Source of the DNA: Chromobotia macracanthus
Lineage: Eukaryota > Chordata > Actinopteri > Cypriniformes > Botiidae
Reading direction: 5' to 3'
Assembly (NCBI GenBank): GCA_036877525.1
Contig: JAZGTH010000005.1
Location: 3,064,001-3,128,000 of the forward strand
DNA length: 64,000 nucleotides
Under the pieces are notes generated by a model. That model made no database searches. It was not told the origin of the DNA and was given only the letters and a program-made list of their open reading frames with translations. Numbering within the stretch: position 1 is the stretch's first letter; every line of letters starts with the position of its first letter. Of the stretch, positions 11,165 through 23,300 are shown piece after piece. Position numbers and translations under genes: made by a program.

Positions 11165-12170
11165 TTGGTTGCATTGGCGGATGTGACTCTTCTTGTAGAA
11201 AGAGCCCTAACCCCAAGAAGCAAAGCTTGACAATACCATCCCTCACCCAATATGAAATCACTTGCACTGTAGCAGCCACCACCTGGTTGCAGCCCCCTAG
11301 CATACGAAAAGGTAGTCTGATTTGCACCACTGGCTGGTGTGGTGAATGTCAGAGTCTGAAGAGCACTGGACACAGTAAGTGGAGCCTTGCGCAACAAATG
11401 GCAGAGTCAGAAGCCTGTCAGGCGCTAAATCTAGCAGTTCAAAGGGGATTTCGACCAGCCCCTCGAGAGCTATGGCTAGGTTCCACGAAGGGACCTTCAC
11501 TGTAACAGGAGGCCTCAGCCTCCTAGCCTGTGGATGAAGCAAGCTGATATGGCAAGCTGATATGGCGGCCACATATACCCTGAGAGTAGCAGGGCATGTG
11601 CCTCCTGCTAGCTTTACATGCAAGAACTCTGACACTGAAATGATTTGGCAGTAAACTAGGTCTGCATGGGGTGCAGTACACCAACTCTCAAAGGCATGCC
11701 ACCTAAGGGCATAACTTCTAGTGGAGGGAGCCCTAGCACTTAGAATAATTTCCACAGTGTCAGCTGGAATCCCAGCATCTCTCAATTGGTCCCCTTCATG
11801 GGCCAAATGTGAAGATTCAAAGCTCTGGCCAGGAATGGAATGTCGTCCTCTGCGCCTGAGACAGAAAGTCTCTCCTGATCGAAAACGCCCATGGTGAGCA
11901 TTCAGGAGGGATATCAGATCTGAAAACCCTAAGCACCTTATATGAGCTAACACAACACCTTGATGTCTTGTAGCTAGTTCTTGGGAGCTGGCCATGACTA
12001 GCCAGTCATCTAAATAATTTAGAATGCAGATGCCCTGGAGCCTCAAGGGAGCCAGAGCTACATCCACGCCTATCGTGAAGGTGCACAGTGTTATGGCTAG
12101 GATGAAAGGAAGCACTCAGTATTAGTAAGCTTTGCCCACAAAAGCGAATGTCAGAAACTTCCTGTGTTGT
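11165..12170 (-). mobile_element. DIRS-type element fragment (RT fused to tyrosine recombinase)
   Basis: An uninterrupted 272-codon reverse frame (12115-11297) starts in the reverse transcriptase, with YLDDWLVMAS as the catalytic YxDD box. It then passes directly to the N-terminal half of a tyrosine recombinase (GIPADTVEIILSARAPSTR, ALRWHAFESWC, VYVAAISACH). The end of the RT and the RNase H/methyltransferase-like region are missing, so two domains are joined by an internal deletion that kept the frame. The recombinase C-terminus with the tyrosine is not present. It lies head to head with the + strand DIRS element that follows. Confidence 0.75.
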
Positions 12171-12860
12171 GACAAAATTTCTATATGGAAATATGCAACC
12201 TTAAAATCGAGAGTGACGGAACAGTCTCAAATGTATGTAATATGAACAGTGTGTGCACATGTAGGGTTATGTGTGTAGTATGAGCAGCAGCGGTACGAAT
12301 ACAGATGGTTATATGTGCATACAAATGGTTATATGTGCAAATAACATTGTTAAACAATACAACATGTGCTAAATATGAATAGTGCAAATGATGTGACCAT
12401 AGAAGTAGTTTGTACAGTACTCTGCTGGTAGTGTACAGAGAACAATTAATTAGGGATACTGAGTTTGTAGTGGGTTTATGAATAAAGAGTTGACTGAACT
12501 GATGAAAACGACCATTTGAATAAATAGACATGCTTTAAAAATACCTGTCAATATGTGTGAAGACCTATACCCCTCAGTGGTCTATGAGAGGCTTATGTAT
12601 TCAGTCTGCATAATGAAACAGTATGTACTACTGAAACTGTAAGACATTTAGTCAATTAACATGAAAGATGATAGGTATTGAGCAAGTTATGCCATTCCAG
12701 CTTACATGGAAATGGGGCATAGAAAGAAATATTTTATTGAACAGGGTATTAGGAAATTAGTAATACCATAAAATACCAATATATATATATATTATATATA
12801 TATACACACACACCACACACACACACACACACATACAAATTACACACGTAACTAATTTTA
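12171..12860. other. AT-rich spacer with microsatellite
   Basis: Non-coding. An (AT)n tract grading into (CA)n lies at 12780-12836. Confidence 0.6.
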
Positions 12861-12869
12861 CGGGTCAGG

Positions 12870-15510
12870 TTGGTGTGCCCCTGCACACTATGGCAGTTTT
12901 GCAGGCGTTCCAGACTGACCTGTTAAAAGACCTGGACCAAGGTGTTGGATTACAACTGGACATGGTTCAGGAGCTCCACAAAGTCACAGATCTCACTCTT
13001 GGCCATTCTATGGCTGCTTTAGTGGCAAAGAAGAGGCACCTGTGGTTCAACCTATCCAGCAGTCAGGGCAGGGATAAGGCAGCAACAGAAAGCCAGCATG
13101 GCAGCATAAGCTTTCCCACACAGACCTAAGGGTACTGGGCAGCACACACAAGGCCTGCAGCCTAAGAGGAGATTCAGTCTGAGGACCCCATGCCAGACCT
13201 CCCTCGGAGCCCCCAGTGGGCGCTTCTGCTTTCCCCGCCACCCCAGTTGTTTCATGGGTTAAAGCACCCAGCGGTTCATCTGTCCAGATTAACGTTGGCC
13301 TGGGAACTATAGACTCTCTTGGCGAAAGAGGTTATAGAATGCGTTCCCCTTCACATGAGAGATCTAGGGTTTTACAGCTGATATTTTATAGTTCCCAAAA
13401 AGGACAGGGGTTGCATCCAATTCTGGATTATAAATATTGAGTGCTTCCTTTTGGCCTAGCCCCATCGCCTTGCACCTTCATGTGGGTGCACCCCTGGCTC
13501 CTTTGAGACTCCAGAGCATCCGCATACTAAACTGCATGCACTACTGGCTAGTCATGGCCAGCAAGAGTTAGCTACATGTCATTGAGATGTTGCGATAGCT
13601 CATATGAGGTGCTAGGGCTTAGATTTGACCCAAAAAAGAGTATGCTTTCTCCTGTCCAGAGAACTACTTTCTAGGGGTAATTTGGGACTCCACTATGATG
13701 CGGGCAGAATTGTCTCCTACATGTGTGGAGTTGATCCTTGCTGCTATGGGCAGCGTTCAGCTAGGCGGGCACCTGACAGTCCTCCAGGTTCAGAGGCTGT
13801 TAGAACTCATTGCAGCAGTGGCCAATGTGATTCCGTTGGGCCTGCTGCACGTGAGACTTTTTCAGTTATGGCTTTTTTCAGTTCTGGCTAAGAAAAATGT
13901 GTTTCATCCCAAAATCCACCCGCTAGGGTGGTAAGGGTTACACGCTGAGGGCTTTGTACCCTTTCTATGTGGCTCAGACCCCAGTTTCTTAGCTTGTGTC
14001 CCACTTTAAGAGCGTTATGCCATCGCAGGATTTTCACTACGGACGCTTCCCTCACTGGCTGGAGTGTGGTTCTTGATGGCCACTCAGTCCGTAGTTGGTG
14101 GAAGGGCCCTTATCTCTCCTGGCACATAAACTGCCTTAAAATGAGGACAGTGTTTCTGTCTACTTTTGGTAGCGCCATTCTGGCCAACCCGAATCTGGTC
14201 CTCAGACATAATGTCTCACTTGGACGGAGTGCCTTGGGAGTTCCCAGTTCAGAGGGATCTTCTGTCTCAGGCTTGGGGGTTGATCTTTCACCCCTGGTCA
14301 AAATTTTGAAACTGTGGGTCTGGTCTTTTAACCGAGGTTGTAGAGACCATTCCGAGTTCCAGAGCTTCATCTACTAGGAAATCGTATACCCTGAAGTGAC
14401 ACCTCTTTGTGTCAAGGTGTGGCCGACACCTTGCTGACCTGGTTCACTGCCCTGTTGGTTCAGTGCTGGAGTTTCTCCAAGAGTGCCTCTTTGCCATGTT
14501 GGCCCTGGCTACCCGCAAGATTTATGTGGCTGCTGTCTCTGCTAACCATGAACCTTTGGCTCCATCTGAGCCCCTAGAGTCAGACTTTGGTAAGTTTCTG
14601 GCTCTTAAGGTGGCTCCACTTTTAGCTCTTACATTGCTCAAAAGGGTAGGGGATCTACAGGCTCCATCAGTGGACCCTGCCTGTTTGGATTTGCCCCTGG
14701 CTTTGTTAAAGCCATTTTGCACCCTAGACCAGACTATGTCCCCAAGGTGTCCACTGTGGCTACGTCAAGCCTTCTGTCCTCCACCATTTGAGTCGCCGGA
14801 GCAGGAAAGACTTCACTTACCTGTGTCCAGTTAGAGCTTTGAGGATCTATGTCCACCACTCAGGGCAGTAAGACCTCTCAGCTCTTAGTCTGTTTTGGTG
14901 GCCGCAACTGAAATAATACAACAAAACAGGTGTTTATCTCACTGGATCACAGATGTTATTACCCTGGCCTATGAGGTCTATGACTCAGTTACCTTTGGGC
15001 ATAAGACCCCATTCTACCAGGGGTGTAGTATCATTTAAAGCTCTGTCTAGGGGAGCATCTCCAAGTGATGTTCGTGCTGCAGCAGGCTGGTCCTCTCTGC
15101 ACACATTTATTAAATTTTACAGCTTAGACTTGAATTCATTTCAAGTCATTTCCAGGTCGTTTAAGTCTACTCCAGATGTTTTTGTGCCATGTCCCCATAG
15201 TGTTATAGTCAGGTTACTTATGTAACCCAGTTCACTGAGATAGGTAACGAGACACTGCATTGCTTTGCCACAGTCTTGCCTGCACAGATTTCCTTCAGAC
15301 TGAATCTGATGACGTATTTTGCAGGCATCTTTTAAAGGCTTTGTGGCGTGCAATGATACGTCACATGATCCTGACCTGCCTGCAAATAGGCCTGATTTTT
15401 CAGGTGTTCAGACCCGGGCCTGCCTGAAGCATGTTCCCCTATAACATCAAGCCCGACACAGCGTCTCGTTCCCTCATCGCAGGGAACCGGGTTACATATG
15501 TAACCTGAGA
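12870..15510 (+). mobile_element. DIRS-type retrotransposon, degenerate, nearly full domain order
   Basis: Domains occur in DIRS order but in many broken frames. A gag-like segment at 12875-13130 has VLQAFQTDLLKDLDQG and AALVAKKRHLWFNLS. Reverse transcriptase at about 13370-13930 ends in ANVIPLGLLHVRLFQLWL. RNase H at 14020-14170 has TTDASLTGW and SWHINCLKM. Tyrosine recombinase runs from 14400 to 15150, its C-terminal box giving PHSTRGVVSFKAL, ASPSDVRAAAGWSS, HTFIKFYSLDL (His, Arg and Tyr of the active site visible). Terminal inverted sequence lies at 15207-15508. Stops and frameshifts in every domain make it inactive. Confidence 0.8.
15207..15508. repeat. DIRS terminal inverted repeats
   Basis: The segment at 15210-15260 (GGTTACTTATGTAACCCAGT...GAGACACTGC) is matched in inverted order by 15455-15508 (GCGTCTCGTT...GGGTTACATATGTAACC). 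The GGTTACATATGTAACC core is itself palindromic. The same signature recurs near 27170, 35550, 35830, 39430 and 46760, marking other DIRS-like termini in the window. Confidence 0.65.
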
Positions 15511-17160
15511 CATTTTCAGTGTAATTCAAAATGGCTGACAGAAAAACATTGACTATGACAAACTCTGTATTGTAGTATTTGGCATGAGCTAAAGAATCTA
15601 AAGAAAGAAGTTGCATAACAATATGTTATTGCAATCACGTTTTGCATTGTCATAAATTTTGTTATATCGTTTGATTACTAGGCTAGCCCAAACTTTGCAG
15701 GTCATCTCAGAATATGTAATGATGGGCCATATAAAGTTTCATGATGATGCACAATTGCATTTTTTAAATTCTGCATTTTATGAGAAAATTAAAACATTTT
15801 TTCATAAAATGAGAAACCGTGGAATATCATGCCTCATGGAATCTAAAGAGACCACTCTCATAATTGTAGATATTCATAATTAAGTATTCAAAAGTTATAA
15901 GCAAAAATAACCATGTTGTGTTAAAAAAGCCATAGGTATCAACACAATTCCCATAACGTTATGTCAGGGGTGTCTTTAGATGCTACATGCCAAATTTTGT
16001 GCAAATCTGACAAACTGGACAAATTTAAAAAATATATAAAAATGGCAGACACATTTTCATGATTGAAAATTATGTCATAGGGTGCGTGTAAATAATATTT
16101 AGTGAAGGAATCTGAGGAAAAAAGAAATAATTTTGTTTCTAGGACATATTAGTCAAAAGTTATGATTATAAACATAAGTGAAACTTTTAACTATTGGTGG
16201 TGCCAGAGGGTTTGAGGTACAGACAAATTTGTAATGGTAACAATTCAGACTGTCCTCTATCTGTGTGCCAAATTTCATAAATTACATTTCTATGTACTCT
16301 TCTGTGGGCTGCCATAGATTCAAGAGGGGAAGAAGAAGGTATAAGATGCTGTGTTTATTTTCATAGTGGATTTTTTAGAAAATTTTAATCAAAACCATTT
16401 AACAAAACCATTTATTGGCCATCATATGTTATGCCCTCGTATACTGATACACTGTAAAATAACATTGACAGTAACAGTGAAAAATAGCCTACTTAGCTAA
16501 AATAAAGGAATGCACAATATGAAGAAATGAAAATTTGTCAGTTAAATTGTTTTTGTCAGCCAGAAACATTATACTTTAAATTTTTGATCTTATGTAGAAG
16601 CTGTATAGTGTAGTATAGTGTGTAGTGTATTGTAGTGTATGTATACTAAATTGCAATCCTTATTTTTGCTAGTTCTAAATGACACAATGCAATTGATTAC
16701 TGTGTTTTTTTTTACTGTGTTTTAGTTTGAATGGCTTATTGAAACCACTGTTTGAAGTATTCTTTGAAAATATGAACATGCTTGGGAAAATGTACAAAAT
16801 CCCAACATTTCATCGCTCATCGAGTATTAAGTAAAACAAGTGACCATATGTGACCATACACAGCTTGTTAATAAATATACAGTACATTGTAAAACAATTT
16901 AGACTCATACTCTATCTATTATTCTTTTAGGGATTTTTGTCAAATTGTCCATTAAATGCTTTACTATACAATACATTATAACAAACTTGCTTTTTTATTT
17001 TGCTATTCATTAATTACATGTTGGTAATTTACTTAGTAATTTTTGTTAAATGTTCATTGTTAGTATAAATACAAATAATTATCATTTATCAATGCGTTAT
17101 GACACACAGAAAGAAACTATTATGATAAAAGCCAAGCACTTTTCACAGTAAGCACAAGTT
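15511..17160. other. Non-coding AT-rich upstream region of the csf1r-like gene
   Basis: No exon, repeat family or conserved domain was recognised. In particular, no PDGFRB-like kinase or tail exon was seen here, although PDGFRB lies directly upstream of CSF1R in mammals. Confidence 0.5.
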
Positions 17161-17170
17161 TGAAGTCTGA

Positions 17171-17180
17171 AGAGGAAGTT
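17171..17180 (+). promoter_or_regulatory. Candidate PU.1/ETS site upstream of csf1r start
   Basis: AGAGGAAGTT matches the purine-rich PU.1 core (GAGGAAGT). It lies about 118 bp before the proposed ATG, and no TATA box is obvious. Mammalian CSF1R promoters are TATA-less and PU.1-dependent, so the placement is plausible, but a ten-base match alone is weak evidence. Confidence 0.35.
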
Positions 17181-17297
17181 AAATGCACAAGGTTATAGTG
17201 AATTGTGTCATCACACCTAAGTCAGTTTCCCTGTAGTATTTCAGACAAGCAGACCATAAGCTTTTACCAGCCAAAAGTAACAAAGATAAACCGAAGG

Positions 17298-17346
17298 ATG
17301 TTCTATTTAGTTTTTTTTATTACTGTACTACCCTGTACTGCCAAAG
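17298..17346 (+). CDS. csf1r: csf1r exon 1: signal peptide
   Basis: Encodes MFYLVFFITVLPCTAK, a short hydrophobic signal peptide with a small-residue cleavage context. It ends in phase 1 before GTAAGT. An open frame continues upstream to 17205 without an ATG, so 17298 is the first ATG and is chosen as the start. Confidence 0.75.
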
Positions 17347-20300
17347 GTAAGTCAATTTTATCTCTAGTGACTTTTGAGAGATGTATGCAGCAAGACCTCC
17401 ACTGCTTAATTGAACTTGTATGCCTAATGCATGAAATTCTGTTTGAAATCAAAATAAAAAATAGCTCTTACATCACACATGGGAAAAAAGGCATAAAACC
17501 AAAACTGATTTTTACTTGTTCATGCTGTACCCATGCATAAAAAGCCAAAATGAAATAAGAACTATTGAATTTTTATTATTTTGCCTTTATTATTTGACCC
17601 CATTTTTCCCCTATAATCTATAATAGCTTATGTATATTTTTAAGATTTTATAAGAAACATTTTAGGATTATGACCAATATTGTCAAAACAGAAGGGTATG
17701 AAGCATTTATATAAAGCATGTCTGTTACATTATTTAAAATATAAATATGAAATACATTTAAAATTATATAAAGTAGGAACAGTGTTTTGCACTTGTACTC
17801 TGACAAATGTGCATTTTATATAGAATCTGGTGGTACATTAATAAAATGTTGTTTTACATCACATCAGGAGAATATGTCCTAAGCTATATGCATTGAAAGT
17901 AAAATGTTTTTAAGACAGGTGCATTATTTTGTGGCTTTTAAGGCCAACTTTGTAACGGTCCTGTCTGGCTTTGGTACATCCTGTCCAACACAAAGCAGAA
18001 GTGAAAGTGGGAATGGGAAACAGACCCCAGGGATGTGGCTGTGCAATGGGCCACCCGTGCAATGTGTTTCCTGAGGGACCCAATCAAACTGGCTATTTCT
18101 GCAGTGTTTCAGACACTGGTCCCCCCACCCACCCATAAAAGCCATTTCATGTTTTTTTTTCATTTCCCCTTTTATACATTTAAAAATACATTTTGCACCC
18201 CATCTTAAAAAATGTGACAATACCCTGTGATGTAAAAATAGTGGTCCAAACTCTCGCAATATCCGCTATTTCACATTTCAAGTAACCTTAAGTGTGTACA
18301 TGCCGGTGTTAAACATTATACTCAGTGCTATCCGCCTGACTTCAGAAAAAAATGTTGTTGATCAGTGTCATGTTGACCAGAGTTGGCCAGTGGTCATGCT
18401 GAGGTTGTGAAAGTTCTGCAAATCAGAAAGGACCAGGGTAAACAGCAGCTGCATCACCTCCAGAGCATGGCTCGCCTCCTTGTTGAGTCTCCTTGTTGAA
18501 AATCACCAGGCATTGCTTCTGCAAGTGTCTCGCATTGCCACCATGCTGCATGATGCAGCTAAGCGACAGAGCAAATAAATGCGTTGGCAACACAGCTTAC
18601 ATTTAAAGCATTTTAAAGACGTGTTTTTTGCTTGTACTGACATAAACGTTCTCACAATTATAATGAAAACATTGGTGTATTGGGTTAATTTAGGTAATAC
18701 AAATTTCTTGGAAATTTTTTCCAATGTTTCTTGGATTTTTGGAATAAAAAAATGCTTCTGTATTATGGTTTATCAATTGTATTGTGCTATTGACATTGTT
18801 GGCATACTTATTATGTGTTTAGATTATTTGTAATGCCAAATAAAGGCAGTATTAGTATTGTTTAATTCTTTTTAATTTCCATATCAATTATTTAATCAAT
18901 CTCTTATAATTTTCTTATGCACACAGTTCAACGTATTCCTGCATATATAGTTGTGCATTTCATGTCTTTTGGGTTTCTCTGCACTTTGTGTGTCTGAGCA
19001 GAGTTTCCTGCACCAGTGATAAAACTGAACTCCACTCCACTAAAGAGCTCTGAGGTCATCTGGTCAGCTAAAAAACCCTTCAGTCTGAGCTGTGATGGAC
19101 AGACGGATGTCATATGGAAAACCAGACTCAGCAGACACCAGAGGCATGTCTCAAAAAATGTCCTCCTAGTCAAAAATCCTACTGTAGAGCACACAGGAAC
19201 ATACAAGTGCAGTTACAGGAATCAGACAGACTTGTACTCGGAGGTCCACATATATGTTAAAGGTATGTGCTAATGATGAAGCTTTTGTAGCTTATTCATT
19301 AAGCAGCTGCTTAGAATTTAAACTTGTTATCCAAGAAAATAAATATTAAGAAAATAATTCTGCAAATATTTTTTTTTAAATTAAAAAAAAGTTTTTTAAA
19401 TTGAAACAGATTTTTCAAACAGTTGACAGAGAGACAAAAGTTCTGAATTGCAGCTTTCACTAATAAATAGACATTAAACATTTGATTTGAGGTGAAATTA
19501 TTATTCATGAGAGCAAAAAGGGAGTGCAACTAGCATATGTAAAAAATCATTAATGAGGTTACAGCCAGTTTAGTGTAACTATACAAAAAAAGAAGCTATT
19601 CATAATCAAGTATTATAGAGAGGTTTATAACACGTATAATTGTGGACACACAAATCAGAAGACAATATAACAATAATACTAAATTTTAATCAGAATCATC
19701 AAAAAATCTGTTTTATTACAATAGATTCTGTCAAAGCGTTTACTACACCTCAAACCCCAGTTATAATTAAAAAAGAAGGTTCCGACTACATATTGGACTG
19801 CTTGGTGGCAGACCCAGCAAGTACAGAGTTCTCACTGCAGATGACAAATGGATCTACCGTCCCATCTGAGATGAATTATACTGCAGATCCCAAACGTGGC
19901 ATCCTGATACAAAACCTTCAGTCAAGATACAGCGGAGACTATGTTTGTACAGTGAAGATTAATGGAGTCCAAAAGATGTCTGAAATCTTTCAAATCACTG
20001 TCTTAAAAAGTAAGTTGTAACAGTTATATTCTAGTGTCAGATTTTCTTTTTAAAAGAGATACAAAAAGTATATCTAATTATAGCATTTTTGCAATACCCT
20101 TCTATTCTGTATGGCAGGAGCACAAAAGCCACCATCTGTATCACTTGCAGCTCATCAATATGTGCGTATTGTTGGCGAAACGCTGTATATCCCTTGTTAC
20201 ACTGCAAACCAAGACCATTGGTATAACATCACATGGAGCTCATCACAAAAGGTGAAGTAAATATAAGTAGGAAATCACGCAGTCAAAATCATGCATAGGT

Positions 20301-23300
20301 GAGGAATTGAATCTTAAGGCAACAGGGTCATGATCTTAATATTTTATTTTGAGACCTCTTGAGACCATATAAACACGGCCTTGGTCTGGGTCTTATTATT
20401 GTCTTATTATATTAGTGTTTTGCTCTGAATGTGGATCTCAACTTTGTTTTCACAAGACCACAGGCTGTTTCCATTGTACTACGTGTGAGAATTGCCTCTT
20501 TCACAAGCTGGCATATATTTACATATATTCACCACAACAACAACAAAAGGAAATTTCAGTTCATTAAAACATGGTCCTTTATAATGAGACAGGTTCTCAT
20601 TCCTAATGAGAAATACTGCCACTAGTGGGAATTACTGCCACTTAGACTAGTGGGAAATACTGCCACTATTTACAAAAAAGCCCAGCCACTATTTACATGC
20701 AAATTATGAACCTTACCGTCTTTATACCTGTCAATAGATTGATGTGAGCTGCATTTCGCATCATGAAATAATTAATTTTTCATATATTTATTATGTATTT
20801 CTTTGCTTAATTGTTGTTTTGTTAGTAACCAGGGTTTTTGTCAGGTTTTCTAAAACAATGTGGTTCGAGCACAACACATCAGTAGACCTCAAAATTAAAT
20901 AATTTGCAATTATTATTAGCAATTATTAATTGACTGTCAAGTAATTACATTTTACATGTTTAACTACATGAGATGCTGATGATATACCTACATTTTATAG
21001 ACTATACATTATTGTAGATAAAGCATTTATTTGGAAAAATACACTACAAAAATTGTTGTCAATTTTGTATTTTATTTCTTTATTTACCATAACCATAGCA
21101 CTGGCCAGATGTTTGCACCAAAGGATTTTGCAGCTGAGTTCCTCACAGCATTTTTAGGCAGCACTTTTTATAATATGTATTGTTTCATATAAGTATTGAA
21201 GAACATCATGTTGTAATGTCTTAAAGACCCCAGCTACAATAGCCCATCTTACTCTGCCATTAAAGGGATATTCAAATGACAAAAGACAGGGGTATAGTAT
21301 ATGTAATACAAAAAAAGTGTTCACTGGATGCAATATGCAATCTATTACATCAATCTGTTCGAGGTAGATTTAAGGATCTTGCACAACTTGCATTTGGATT
21401 TTTTTTGTCTGTATATGCTTATGTGGTCTTTACATTCTGTCTCTGGACTATGGCATTAGTCCGCATCTTCTCAAATGCCGGTGTTACGGTGTATGTGGTT
21501 TCCATGTTAACTGGTAATGAACTTCCGGTTTAGGTCCTTGACTCCAGATAGGAATGAATGAATGGCTGCAGCATATTCATAGATTCTAAAAAAGCCCAAG
21601 CCAAAGAAATATTAAACTGTCTAATTAACACAGACTTTCTTATACATGATTTTGGTAATCTTGTAATGATTACAAATTATTGCAACGATCACCCGTAAGG
21701 CTGAAGTAAGCTAAATAAACACAAAAAAACCCAACTTGACACAGGATTTCATGGAATAAACATCACACCGGAGTACAACAGTAATGAACATATCAAGCTA
21801 TTTGAATGCAATAACTCAGATCTAATGCTTCACATCTTTCATTTAAAGTCAAGATTGTATATTTTATATAAAATTGTTTATAAAATTTTATATATTGGGA
21901 AATGTGTCCATGTTAACATGTGACCTTTGTGTGAACTACTTATGAAAATTAACCATACTTTTTCATAGTTAAAGTTTGGTATTATTTATAATAACCAGAT
22001 ATTTTTTGGCAGATTGATTCCCATTTTATGGTTTCTGTAGTGAGACAGTGGTAAATTTGTGGCTACTATGGTTTTACTACAAATGCTAAACTATGGTTCC
22101 CATGGTAAAAATATGGTAAATATTCGTGAGCCGGACACAATGTTCGTGACATTGCAGGTGAAGTGTTCTAAAATGTTTAACGTGGCTTAAGAATATGAAC
22201 AGAAGGCGCTAAATGGCATATTAAAGGGTATGTCCACCCCAAAATCATCCTCATGACATCCAAGAAATTTATGCTTTTCTTTCTTCAGTTGAAAAGAAAT
22301 TAAGGTTGTTGAAAACATTCAAGGATTTTTTCTCTGTCTTATGAAATTCAATAGGGTTCATCATTTTGAAGATCCAAAATAATGTTATATTATTTAATAA
22401 TGTTAAAACAGTGACCGGTAAATATTGGAAAATATTGTTTAAATATATTACAATTGCATTATGAGGTGCTTGTACAAATCAATGTTGAAGAGGTGTGTGA
22501 AGTAGCAAAAAACATTGTCAGACAATGTATAATATACTCTCCCTCCTGCTGGGGAGCTGCGCAGCTAGCAGGGAATGTTCTCAGAACATTGGCTAACATT
22601 CTCTAAAAGTCCTCTCAAGTTTATCAAACACATTCTTGCATTATAAATGTTTTTCAAGATTAACTTCCACATGGTCGAACCTCCTCCAAATTATTTCCAC
22701 ATCTCCTGGGGAGTCTCATTCCCTGGGCCTCAGCTCCTACCTTGATAGGATGATTGCCCCCACATTCTGATTCCTAGGGAAGCACATCGCTCTCAGAGAG
22801 AGCAACATACCCTGAGACTTTACTTACAAGTATGCACAGAGGGAGCAACCTCAGGTCCCCCGATGATTTGTATAGGAAACCACTGATGTATTGCTTGTTT
22901 GTATTAAAACATGGAGGAGGCCCATGTTACCTGGGAGGAAGTGTTTCAGAGTTAGTAACATCCATCATCTCTAGACAATTTATGTGCCAAAAGAGATGAT
23001 GACCCTTCACAGACCCCTTGCAAAACAGCCCTCCATGACTTCTCGCCAACCTGTGAAAGATACGTCTGTTGTCACAATCTTCCATAGACAGGAAGCTCCC
23101 AGCATCAGGCCTTGGGATAGAAACTATGGTTTCTTCCACATGACCAGAGAATGAAGATATCTGCGTGTAACTTTGATCATGCGAAATGGGTTTCCCCTTG
23201 GTCCTTAACCACCACTGCAGGGGTCTCATGCACAGCAGGCCAAGCGGTATAATGTTGAACGCAGCTGCCATAAACCCCAGCTGTTTTACAGTGGCTTGGC

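Noticed and set aside
12780..12836. AT/CA alternating tract as a possible replication or regulatory element
   Set aside because: It is an ordinary compound microsatellite.
17205..17540. 111-codon open frame covering csf1r exon 1
   Set aside because: It has no ATG before 17298 and runs past a good GTAAGT donor into the intron. Only 17298-17346 is taken as coding.
17924..18560. GC-richer stretch in intron 1 with gag-like wording
   Set aside because: Short phrases look like retroelement gag but no zinc knuckle or conserved block could be shown on either strand.
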